Positions 56,099-64,000 of a stretch of DNA of 64,000 nucleotides are shown in pieces; position 1 is the stretch's first letter, and every line of letters starts with the position of its first letter. The stretch is from positions 2,728,001 to 2,792,000 of the forward strand of contig NZ_CP125947.1 in the NCBI RefSeq assembly GCF_030064165.1, given 5' to 3'. Below the pieces are notes generated by a model. That model had not been told where the DNA came from. It saw only the letters and a program-made list of their open reading frames with translations, and ran no database searches. The position numbers were made by a program, and so were the translations under genes. The stretch is from Comamonas resistens (GTDB lineage Bacteria > Pseudomonadota > Gammaproteobacteria > Burkholderiales > Burkholderiaceae_C).

Positions 56099-56747
56099 GT
56101 AGCGTAAATCCCTCTGGTTGATATTGCGAAAGCGCCAGATGCTATGACCAGGTATTGAGAAAACAAAATACCGATACGCTGTTTCAATATTCCCAGGCAC
56201 ATTAAGATGTTTTCCTTATTTTCAAATACTGAAAATATCCAACATCACCCAACCACACCGCAATCATCAGATTCTCACCACATCTCCTCTCGAAAACGAG
56301 CTATGACAAGGCTTACACAGAGGTTGAGGCTTCAAGAACTTTCTCAAAAAATGTCATGAACCCTGCATATTCGGCCATTCAAGACCTGCAACCCATTTTC
56401 TAGCTTCAATAAACAAGCCTATTTTCAGTTGATATTCTTATAGACTCTATAAGATATATTCAATATCAAATTCAACGGCCACTTAACCCAATCCACAAAA
56501 TAAATCCGAGTCGTCGAGACCACGGCTGGAACCTATGGGTGCTTTACAGCGCACCGGCGGTAGCGGTGGCTGGCATTGCCAGCCAAACCTGACAAGCGCC
56601 GTAGGCATGACAACGACAATGCGCTTGTGTTCTGGGCTGCCCATGCCCTGGCCCGCGCAAAAGCCTCGCGCAATCCACCAACGGTCTTGCTTTTGCCGCA
56701 ATCCGCTCCAACTACCGGCGACGGCCTCATTTGCCGACATCCGAACC
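56099..56747. other. AT-rich intergenic with palindrome
   Basis: The part at 56200-56480 is markedly AT-rich against its surroundings, as a promoter or transferred sequence would be. CTTATAG-ACT-CTATAAG (56437-56453) is a perfect inverted repeat that may be an operator for the sulfatase or the hydrolase gene. No protein-like frame is convincing. Confidence 0.45.
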
Positions 56748-57860
56748 GTGACCCAACCCTCGCTCTTTCAGGCTGCCATCGGCGGCTACCCCGATTCGCC
56801 CCAGTACGCGGGCGGGCGCTTTCGCAACATCCATCCGCGTCCGGCCAACAGTCCCAAGCCCGACGCCAGGACGCTATGGAACTTCTTCTTCAACAAGCCG
56901 GCTGACTCCGAGCCCCGCAAGGCGCTGCCTGTGCTGCCCTTGAGCACCGCCGCGCTGGACGCCGCGCCCGAGCGCAGCCTCTACCGCCTGGGCCATTCCA
57001 CCCTGCTGATGAAGCTGCGCAGCGGCTGGTGGCTGACGGACCCCGTGTTCTCGGAGCGCGCCTCGCCGCTGTCGTTTGCCGGCCCCAAGCGCTTTCATGC
57101 GCCGCCCATTGCACTGGATGAACTGCCGCCGCTGCGCGGCGTGCTACTCTCGCACGACCATTACGACCACCTGGACCGCGCCACCATCCGCGCGCTGGCT
57201 CCCAAGGTGGGCATCTTTCTGTGCACGCTGGGCGTGGGCGACCGGCTGGCGGCTTGGGGGGTGCCGGCCGACAGGATCGTGCAGCACGACTGGTGGCGGG
57301 GCAGCGAGGTGGACGGCCTGCGTTTCACGGCCACGCCAGCCCAGCATTTCTCGGGACGCGGACTGCGCGACGGCAACCGCACGCTGTGGGCCTCATGGGT
57401 CATCGAGGACCTGCAGCCGGATCAGCCGCTGCGCGTGTTCTTCAGCGGGGACGGCGGCTATTTCGACGGCTTTGCCGAAATCGGCCGGCGCTTCGGCCCT
57501 TTCGACCTCACGCTCATGGAGACCGGCGCCTACGATCCGCACTGGCCCTATGTGCACATGCACCCGGCCCAGACCATACAGGCCCACAAGGACCTGGGCG
57601 GCCGGTGGCTGCTGCCCATACACAACGGAACCTTCAACCTGGCCATGCATGCCTGGTGGGACCCGTTCGAGCAGATCCTGGGCCTGGGCCGCCAGCACGG
57701 CATTGCTATCGCCACGCCCATGATGGGCGAGCGCCTGGACCTCAATGCCCCCCAGGCAGGAACACCCTGGTGGCGCGCCTGTGCCGACACGGCGACAGAT
57801 TCGATATCCCCATCTCCGGCCGGCGATGTGACCCGGCTTGATTCCCGGCCTCAGCGTTGA
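56748..57860 (+). CDS. Metallo-beta-lactamase-fold hydrolase (UlaG/NAPE-PLD-like)
   Basis: A hydrolase of about 370 residues. Metal-binding HSTLLM (LGHST at 82-85), SHDHYDHLD (H136, H138, D140, H141), and later FSGDGGYFDGF and PIHNGTFNLAMHAWWDP match MBL-fold lactonase or NAPE-phospholipase-D-like proteins. The start is uncertain: GTG 56748 opens where homology begins, while the frame extends to 56535. Substrate not known. Confidence 0.85.
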   Translation: MTQPSLFQAAIGGYPDSPQYAGGRFRNIHPRPANSPKPDARTLWNFFFNKPADSEPRKALPVLPLSTAALDAAPERSLYRLGHSTLLMKLRSGWWLTDPVFSERASPLSFAGPKRFHAPPIALDELPPLRGVLLSHDHYDHLDRATIRALAPKVGIFLCTLGVGDRLAAWGVPADRIVQHDWWRGSEVDGLRFTATPAQHFSGRGLRDGNRTLWASWVIEDLQPDQPLRVFFSGDGGYFDGFAEIGRRFGPFDLTLMETGAYDPHWPYVHMHPAQTIQAHKDLGGRWLLPIHNGTFNLAMHAWWDPFEQILGLGRQHGIAIATPMMGERLDLNAPQAGTPWWRACADTATDSISPSPAGDVTRLDSRPQR

Positions 57861-58021
57861 GACATAAAGGCTCGCAAGCCTATATCGGCGCGCGGCACAA
57901 CACCGTAACTCCACGGAGCAAGGCAGAAAAATGGCATGTTAGAGTTTGTTCGGCACCGCCGACACCAGCTGGCTCCCCCTGATCGGCGCACAACATAAGA
58001 ACCTGCCCCAAGGAGACGCCC

Positions 58022-59002
58022 ATGCCTTCGCTTGCGCCATGCGCGGTGAACCGGATTGCCACGGATGCTTTTCCCGCCAGCCAGCGCCTGGACCAGTGGG
58101 AGGCGTACAACGCGTCTTTTCTGGTCGGATTGCGCTGCTCCTCCTTCTCCGACGAAGGCCTGAAGGCACGGCAGAGCAATATGGCCGTCGGCCAGTTGGC
58201 CCTGGCCGACATCGATGGCAATGCCCATGTGATCGAACGCACACCACAACTGGTGCGCCAGCATCCCAAGGAATCGGTCTTCGTCTCGCTGGTGCTGAGC
58301 AGCGGCGCCTTCTTCTATCAGGAACACAGCTGCCTCCACCTCGTCCCGGGCGACCTGGTGATCTATGACACCCGGCATGCCTACCTGTTCGGCTTCACCC
58401 ACCAGATGCACCAGTTCCTCGTGGATACGCCAGCCGACTGGTTCTACCGGGACTGCAGCCGCGCGCAACTGCCAGGCCCGATCCGCATTGCGGGCGAAGC
58501 AGGCAGCGGACGCGTGCTCAATCATGCGTTCAAGAATCTGGTGGGCGATGCCATGGCCCGGCCCGAAGGCGTGGATCAGGATCGCATGCAGTTCGAGGCC
58601 TGCGATCTGCTGCGCGCCATGATGGCCGGAGAGGCCGCCGGCAGCAGTGCGCTGCGCGCCTCCCACCTGCTGGCCGCGCGCGCCCATATCGACGAACACC
58701 TGCACCGCCACTCAATGGATGCCCACGAAGTGGCAACAGCCGCAGGTGTCTCCCTGAGGCACCTGAACCGGCTGCTGCAAGCCGAGGGGCGCAGCGTGAC
58801 CCAGCTGATTCTCGAGCGCCGCCTGGAGCGCGCAGCCATGGAGTTGCGCCAGGCGGCGCTGAACCGTTACAGCATTGCCGAGATCGCCTACCGCTGCGGC
58901 TTCGCCAGCCAGGCCCACTTTGCACGCACATTCCGCTCACAGCACGGCATGACGCCCACGCAGATGCGCGAGCAGCCCGGGCGGCACCGGGCTTCAATCT
59001 AA
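58022..59002 (+). CDS. AraC-family regulator
   Basis: A 326-residue regulator. An AraC-binding-like beta domain occupies about 40-190 (AFFYQEHSCLHLVPGDLVIYD). The C-terminal pair of HTHs is seen in DAHEVATAAGVSLRHLNRLLQAEGRS and SIAEIAYRCGFASQAHFARTFRSQHGMTP. It is convergent with the dehydrogenase operon and probably controls it or the nearby hydrolase gene. Confidence 0.93.
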   Translation: MPSLAPCAVNRIATDAFPASQRLDQWEAYNASFLVGLRCSSFSDEGLKARQSNMAVGQLALADIDGNAHVIERTPQLVRQHPKESVFVSLVLSSGAFFYQEHSCLHLVPGDLVIYDTRHAYLFGFTHQMHQFLVDTPADWFYRDCSRAQLPGPIRIAGEAGSGRVLNHAFKNLVGDAMARPEGVDQDRMQFEACDLLRAMMAGEAAGSSALRASHLLAARAHIDEHLHRHSMDAHEVATAAGVSLRHLNRLLQAEGRSVTQLILERRLERAAMELRQAALNRYSIAEIAYRCGFASQAHFARTFRSQHGMTPTQMREQPGRHRASI

Positions 59003-59054
59003 CGACAGGCGCCGATAGCCCAAGAGCTACCGGCAGAACGCCCGGCCAGAAACC

Positions 59055-60119
59055 TCAGGCACAGGCTTCTTGCTGCGGCTGCACCAGCACCTTGATGGCG
59101 TCGCCGGCGGAAGCCAGCCGCTCAAAACCGTTCTGTATGGCGGCCTCCAGCGACACGGTATGGGTCACAATCCGCTCGGCATCCACGGCCCCGGACGCCA
59201 TCAGCTCCAGCAGCTCGGGATACAGACCGCGGTAGCCCACGCTGGAAGTGATGCGCAGTTCGCGGTTGACAAGATCGAAGGTATCGATGCTCGCCTCGGG
59301 CATCAGCCCCAGCAGCACGGCTTCACCTCCCTTGCTCAGCACACCGAGAGCCCCTTTCAGCGTCTCGGGACGGCCTACGGCTTCGAACGCTACTGGAACG
59401 CCCACCCCGCCCGTGAGTTCACGCACCTGCTGCACCGCATCGCCCAGGCTGGCATCAACCGTGTCGCTGGCGCCCACCTCGCGCGCCAATTGCAAACGCC
59501 GGGGATCGACATCGACGGCAATGATCCGGCCAGCCCCATGGTGCCTGGCCATCATCACCAGCAGCAGGCCTATGGCCCCCATACCGAAGATGACGCAGTC
59601 ATCGCCAGGACGCAGCGCGCTTTGGCGCACCCCATGCAAGGCCACGGCGGCAGGCTCGGCCACCGCAGCCTGCCTGAAGCTCAGTGACCGGGGCAGTACA
59701 TGGGCCATATAGGCGGGCACCACGGCTTCCTCCGCCATTCCGCCATCTCCCATGAGTCCGACAAAGCCCATGGATTCGCAAAGGTTGTACCGTCCTTCAC
59801 GGCAATAGGTGCAGTGGCCGCAGCGGTATTCCGGCTCCACGGCAACTCTGTCCCCTAGCTGCAGCCCTGTCACATCGGCAGCCGTCTCCACGACGGTGCC
59901 GCAGAATTCGTGGCCGATGACAATGGGCGCCACGCTGTTCGACAAGGGATGCGGAGCCTTGACCGGTATCGAGTCCGGCCCATGCAGGTATTCATGCATG
60001 TCGCTGCCGCAGATCCCGCAGTACGCGACCTCGATACGGATTTCTCCGGCCTTCAAAGGCCTGCGCGCGATGATTTCCAGGCGCAGATCGCGCGCGCCAT
60101 GCCATTTCAGCGCTTTCAT
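59055..60119 (-). CDS. Zn-dependent diol/alcohol dehydrogenase (2,3-butanediol dehydrogenase-like)
   Basis: NAD-linked oxidoreductase of 354 residues. Catalytic zinc: C37 (YCGICGSDMHEY), H70-E71 (GHEFCGTVVE). Structural zinc: C100, C103, C106 and C114 (RCGHCTYCREGRYNLC). Rossmann loop FGMGAIGLL. Closest to 2,3-butanediol or L-threonine dehydrogenases, which turn vicinal diols or hydroxy acids into ketones. Start overlaps the MFS stop by 4 bases. In this operon a plausible substrate is an aryl glycol. Confidence 0.9.
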   Translation of the reverse strand: MKALKWHGARDLRLEIIARRPLKAGEIRIEVAYCGICGSDMHEYLHGPDSIPVKAPHPLSNSVAPIVIGHEFCGTVVETAADVTGLQLGDRVAVEPEYRCGHCTYCREGRYNLCESMGFVGLMGDGGMAEEAVVPAYMAHVLPRSLSFRQAAVAEPAAVALHGVRQSALRPGDDCVIFGMGAIGLLLVMMARHHGAGRIIAVDVDPRRLQLAREVGASDTVDASLGDAVQQVRELTGGVGVPVAFEAVGRPETLKGALGVLSKGGEAVLLGLMPEASIDTFDLVNRELRITSSVGYRGLYPELLELMASGAVDAERIVTHTVSLEAAIQNGFERLASAGDAIKVLVQPQQEACA

Positions 60120-61381
60120 GCTTGCGACTCCTTCAAGGCTGCAGCTCGCAGGCCGTTACCAACGCGCCCTGGCGCTGTTTCCACCAAGCCCAGGGAAAGC
60201 ATGCCTGCCAGCAGGGCTCCCGCCGCCGCCACCCACATCACCACATCCAGCCCCCACCGGTCGGCTGCCAGCCCGGCCAGCGTCGGGGCGACAAAACCGC
60301 CGATCAACTCGCCAACGCCCATGATCATCCCCAATGCCGTGGCCATGGCTGCGCGCGGAACGGTCTCGGCGGGAATCGTGGCCATGAAGAGCGTGAAGCA
60401 GCCCAGGCCGGTGTAGGTCAGCAACAGCAAGCCACCCAGTACCACCGGCGATTGGGCATATAAAAAGGCCAGCGGACAACCCGCCGCGACAAAGGAGAAA
60501 AAGATCAGTGCCGGACGGCGACCTATACGGTCCGAGATGGCAGGTACGGCAAAGCCCCAGATGACCCAGGCCACGCCCATGCAGCTCATCACCGCACTCA
60601 TCGTGCCCGGCTCGAAGCCCTTGGCATTGATCAGATAGGTTGGCGCAAAGGAAATGATGATCACGAACCAGGCCATGAAGACGCAGCTGATCAGCACGCT
60701 CAGCCAGATATTGCGTTCACGCAGCAGGGCCCAGCGTGGTCCGGCCTGCGCCTCTCCAGGCTGGCCATCAGTGCGGTCGCCCTGGGTGTTACGCACATGG
60801 CGCCAGATGAGTGCTGCGGCAATCAACCCCGGAATGCAGGTCAGATAGAAAGCCGTGCGCCAGCCATAGGCCACGGCCAGCGAGACGATGACCGGCGGCG
60901 CAATCACGGCGCCCAGCAGGCCCGCCGAAGAGCCCTGCAGCAGACCCATGTTGAGACCGCGTCGGCTGGGCGTCGAGGCTTCGACCATCAATGTCTGCGA
61001 CAGTGGCAGCACCGGCCCTTCGGCCAACCCCATCAGCGCACGCAACAGCAGCAGACCGACAAAGCCGCCCACCAGGCCCGACAGGGCCGAGCACAGGGAG
61101 AACATCAGCACCGAAAGAATCAGCACCGTTTTACGGTTGCCCTTGCGATCGGTGTAAGCCCCGAAGAATGCACCGGAGGCCGCCCATGCCAGCGCCAGAA
61201 TGGACGACAGCATGCCCAGCTGGGCATTATTCAGATCCAGCTCATTGGAAACAAAGGGAAATAGAAATGACAGCGCCAGCCGGTCGAAAAATACAATGCC
61301 GAAAGTGAAGAATAGAATGAGCAGCAGCTTGTTCTCATAGCTCATCCACCCGCTCTTCCGGTTTTCATCTTGATTATTCAT
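60116..61381 (-). CDS. MFS permease (anion/aromatic acid type)
   Basis: A 421-residue, 12-helix transporter of the ACS family. FFDRLALSFLFPFV in helix 1 and GAYTDRKGNRKTVL (motif A) support this; LMGLAEGPVLPLSQTLM and PSRRGLNMGLLQGSS are typical. Likely imports the substrate of the flanking enzymes. ATG 61381 was preferred over 61393. Confidence 0.9.
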   Translation of the reverse strand: MNNQDENRKSGWMSYENKLLLILFFTFGIVFFDRLALSFLFPFVSNELDLNNAQLGMLSSILALAWAASGAFFGAYTDRKGNRKTVLILSVLMFSLCSALSGLVGGFVGLLLLRALMGLAEGPVLPLSQTLMVEASTPSRRGLNMGLLQGSSAGLLGAVIAPPVIVSLAVAYGWRTAFYLTCIPGLIAAALIWRHVRNTQGDRTDGQPGEAQAGPRWALLRERNIWLSVLISCVFMAWFVIIISFAPTYLINAKGFEPGTMSAVMSCMGVAWVIWGFAVPAISDRIGRRPALIFFSFVAAGCPLAFLYAQSPVVLGGLLLLTYTGLGCFTLFMATIPAETVPRAAMATALGMIMGVGELIGGFVAPTLAGLAADRWGLDVVMWVAAAGALLAGMLSLGLVETAPGRVGNGLRAAALKESQA

Positions 61382-61468
61382 GTCTCGCTCCATACCTTCT
61401 TTGACGTGCTACTTCACCTCACATGAAATGCCCGCATTTTTTTGATGGATTGTTGATATTTTTAATAA

Positions 61469-62002
61469 TTAACGGAAAAGCGTATCCACATAATCTGCAC
61501 CTATACCGACCTTCTCATAATGCTTTCGGCATAGGTCGATATAGCTGTGGACGTCAAAATATCCATCGGGTTTGCCATCCTCATCCAGCCAGATCAACGG
61601 CCCCTTGACGATAAAGAATGCTCGCATGGGCTGCTCGTGCTCATAGGCCACCAGCGTGTGGCCTTCGCCAGGCGTCTCGTAGACAAAGTCTCCGGCGTGG
61701 GCCGTCCAGTCATGCTCCAGATAGCCCCACTTCCCGGAAATGGTATAGGCGAATACTTCGTGCGGATGGTAATGGCGATTCACCAAGCCAGCTTCCTTGG
61801 CCATCAGGATATCGCACCACTTATTTTGCGATGGAGAAATCCAGAGGGGCCGAGAGAAAACAGTTTCGGTGAAAGGAACGTAATAGCGTTCATCTTCAGT
61901 AGGCGCATTCTGTATATAAACCTCCGGTTGCGCATCAGGCTGAAAGCAATTGGGAATAGGCTTCAGATATTTCCAGAATTCATTCGTGGCTTTTTCAGGC
62001 AT
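61469..62002 (-). CDS. Cupin dioxygenase, 2,4'-dihydroxyacetophenone dioxygenase family
   Basis: A 177-residue single-domain cupin. NRHYHPHEVFAYTISG and GEGHTL supply H77, H79, H115 as metal ligands, and E96 (YLEHD) may be the fourth. Length and ATNEFWKYLKPIPN, SRPLWISPSQNKW and VKGPLIWLDEDG agree with my memory of 2,4'-dihydroxyacetophenone dioxygenase, a non-heme iron enzyme that splits its substrate into 4-hydroxybenzoate and formate. First gene of the operon. The substrate is inferred from family resemblance. Confidence 0.85.
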   Translation of the reverse strand: MPEKATNEFWKYLKPIPNCFQPDAQPEVYIQNAPTEDERYYVPFTETVFSRPLWISPSQNKWCDILMAKEAGLVNRHYHPHEVFAYTISGKWGYLEHDWTAHAGDFVYETPGEGHTLVAYEHEQPMRAFFIVKGPLIWLDEDGKPDGYFDVHSYIDLCRKHYEKVGIGADYVDTLFR

Positions 62003-62211
62003 TTTGTCTCCTTGGATAAAAATTGACGGACGTCATAATCCTATCCATCAGAAAATTTCTGATTTTCCTCTGCCGGACATGGCGTTTGACTCGTTTGGAC
62101 ACGCCTTGAAATAACGCACCTGAACATGAATGCGGCCAGCCCCTCCGCATCAGATCGATCCATACCACGAGCAATATCGGAAATGCCCAGGACCTGACCG
62201 AGAATGTCGCC

Positions 62212-62763
62212 ATGGAAATTTCGCGCACTTCACGCCATCTCGCCGTCTTCGGCATCGCACTGGGCACCCTGCTGCTGGCTGGCTGCAGCACGCCGCCTGG
62301 CGGCAATACCGCCGTTTCGCAACAGACGGACCCATCGCAGCCCATACCGGCAATCGAGCCCAAGTCGACACCGACACCTGCATCATTGGCTTCGAGCGAC
62401 AAACGCCCGGACTGGCCGGCCTGGGTCACTGCCGATTGCACGCCCTCAAGCCAGATGGACCCGGGCCCACAGGCCCGTTACCGCAAATCGCCGGTCATTC
62501 GCGCCAACTGGTTTCCCGACGGCTTGCGCACCATGGTGGTGTTTAGGCTTGAAGTGACACCTCAGGGCGAATTGGGCCGTGTGGCCTATCTGCCTGCCGA
62601 TACCGATCCGCGTATCGTGAAAGCCATCACACAGTCGCTCAGGAGCTGGAAGTTCAAGCCCGGCATGCGCCAGGGCCATGCCGTCACCAGCTGCGTCGAG
62701 CAGCCCTATGAGCTGATATTCCCACCCCAGCCCATCCCTGCAGGCCCGGATAGCGCACCTTAG
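62212..62763 (+). CDS. Lipoprotein with TonB-C-like domain
   Basis: A 183-residue protein. Signal with lipobox LLAGC, then a low-complexity linker, then FPDGLRTMVVFRLEVTPQGELGRVAYLPAD and ITQSLRSWKFKPG, like the C-terminal domain of energy-transducer TonB proteins. Without a membrane anchor of TonB type it is unlikely to be a true TonB. No ExbB/ExbD near. Confidence 0.8.
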   Translation: MEISRTSRHLAVFGIALGTLLLAGCSTPPGGNTAVSQQTDPSQPIPAIEPKSTPTPASLASSDKRPDWPAWVTADCTPSSQMDPGPQARYRKSPVIRANWFPDGLRTMVVFRLEVTPQGELGRVAYLPADTDPRIVKAITQSLRSWKFKPGMRQGHAVTSCVEQPYELIFPPQPIPAGPDSAP

Positions 62764-62885
62764 GACCTTTGTATCCTCGTCCCGAGAAACATAGATGCTG
62801 GCTACTCTTGTTTTTCCTTCATCGAAAACCCCATATCCGGCAAATTGCAGTGGTGCGGCCTGGTATTCGGCAGCTAGAATTCCAC

Positions 62886-63116
62886 TGGTCAGGAGAGAGT
62901 GCCAGCGGCTTCAAGCCGTCCGGCACCGCCGAAGGCGCAGACAGCTCATAGCGGCTGTCAAAACGCTCAGGCAAAAGGACTGACAAGCGCTGCAAGCCAA
63001 TAAGGCCCAGCGTTCCTTGCTGGAGAGAGATGCCAGACACCAGCGCTGGCATCCACCGAAGGAGCAAACCACTCGTGTTCATCGCGTGGTGAATCTCTCA
63101 GGTAAAGCGGACAGCA
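62886..63116 (+). promoter_or_regulatory. Tandem glycine riboswitch
   Basis: Two glycine aptamers. The first (62886-62984) has GGAGAGAGTG, GCCGAAGGCGCA and CTCAGGCAAAAGGACTG; the second (63013-63116) has GGAGAGAGATG, CACCGAAGGAGCAA and CTCAGGTAAAGCGGACAG. These are the conserved cores of the class. It lies 88 bases ahead of gcvT and should switch the glycine cleavage operon on when glycine is plentiful. Confidence 0.95.
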
Positions 63117-63203
63117 GGGCAAGCCCGCCATTCACGGCATGACCTTTGGGGTTCAGCCGTGCATGGCCACTCATCTTGGTTTGACCACCGGAGCGCTTGC
63201 CTG

Positions 63204-64000
63204 TGACTGCTGCCACTTCTTCCGATTCCGATCTGCGTTCCACACCGCTGTTTGCCCTGCATCAGAAACTGGGCGCCCGCATGGTACCGTTCGCCGGTTA
63301 CTCCATGCCGGTGCAGTATCCGCAGGGGCTGATGGCCGAACATTTGCATACCCGCAAGGCCGCCGGCCTGTTCGATGTTTCGCACATGGGCCAGTTGCTG
63401 TTGCGCGGCCCCGATGCCGCCGCCGCGCTGGAGTCGCTGATGCCCGTGGATGTCATAGGCCTGGGCCTGCACAAGCAGCGCTACGGCCTGCTGCTCAATG
63501 AGCAAGGCGGCATTCTGGACGACCTGATGTTCGTCAACCGTGGCGATGACTTGTTCCTTATCGTCAACGGTGCCTGCAAGCAGGCCGACATCGCCCATAT
63601 CCAGGCGCATATCGGTCAGCGCTGCGAAGTCATTCCCCTGCCCGATCGCGCCCTGCTGGCACTGCAGGGCCCCAAAGCGGCAAGCGTGCTCGAGCGCCTG
63701 ATTCCGGGCGTCAACACCCTGGTCTTCATGACCGGCAATCATTTCAGCTGGCAGGCCCAGGACTTCTACATCACGCGCAGTGGCTATACGGGCGAGGACG
63801 GTTTTGAAATTTCGCTGCCAGGTGATGCTGCCCAAGCCTTTGCCGAAGCCCTGCTGGCTCAGCCCGAAGTGGCGCCTGTGGGCCTGGGCGCGCGCAATTC
63901 GCTGCGCCTGGAGGCAGGATTGTGTCTCTATGGCAATGACATAGATACCACGACCACCCCGGTGGAAGGCGCTCTGAACTGGGCCATCCAGAAAGTGCGC
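63204..64000 (+). CDS. gcvT: Glycine cleavage system T protein (partial)
   Basis: Aminomethyltransferase; the frame is still open at the end of the window. Seen: LFALHQKLGARMVPFAGYSMPVQYP, LFDVSHMGQLLLRGP, FLIVNGACK and SGYTGEDGFEISLP, all typical of the tetrahydrofolate-binding T protein. GTG 63204 is the best start, with GGAG upstream. Its control by the riboswitch fits. About 265 of some 370 residues are present. Confidence 0.96.

Noticed and set aside
54425..56107. Open frame antisense to the sulfatase
   Set aside because: No family match, and the sulfatase is unambiguous.

Overview
This window looks like chromosome of a Comamonadaceae bacterium, most likely Comamonas. The grounds are high GC, the smc-zipA-ligA order, a Bug/TctC-type periplasmic receptor, many LysR/TetR/MarR regulators, and a dispersed intergenic repeat built around AGCGCTGGCAGCTAT. 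This is pattern recognition; no database search was done.

Region 1 (1-2421) is the end of an integrative element. A tyrosine integrase (181-2109, -) points away from a tRNA-Gly(CCC) gene (2348-2421, -) whose 3' end is the probable attachment site. Region 2 (2900-12943) is core metabolism plus redox genes: heme A biosynthesis (ctaA, ctaB), a thiosulfate dehydrogenase pair (tsdB, tsdA) behind an OmpR/QseC-type two-component system, a DsbD-alpha/Lgt-like/TlpA fusion next to dsbG, a DsrE-like protein and a GNAT acetyltransferase. Region 3 (12983-25116) holds a patatin-like protein, ligA, zipA, smc, a YnfA protein and a large CHASE-PAS-GGDEF-EAL protein, all on the minus strand.

Region 4 (25532-33432) is accessory. 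It has a flavodoxin-like protein, a prepilin-peptidase-like protein with one catalytic Asp replaced by Asn, an rtcB-prfH ribosome/RNA repair pair with a structured leader, and a train of seven plus-strand genes of unknown function interrupted by a 5' remnant of prpF. Region 5 (33593-51646) is stress and efflux: VOC protein, arsR-arsC-acr3-arsH, a Bug receptor, a 14-TM MFS pump, a divergent PACE/LysR pair, a gene split by an in-frame TGA, a TetR/MFS pair with two matching palindromes, a CopD-like protein and a marR-OMF-emrA-emrB cassette.

Region 6 (51317-62763) has a sulfatase module (TPR protein, radical-SAM sulfatase maturase, YkgJ-type cysteine-cluster protein, lipoprotein sulfatase carrying Ser at the formylglycine position). 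It is followed by a metallo-beta-lactamase-fold hydrolase, an AraC regulator and a three-gene catabolic operon (cupin dioxygenase like 2,4'-dihydroxyacetophenone dioxygenase, MFS permease, Zn diol-type dehydrogenase) that suggests an aryl-glycol or hydroxyacetophenone route to 4-hydroxybenzoate. The window ends with a small TonB-C-like lipoprotein, a tandem glycine riboswitch and the 5' part of gcvT.
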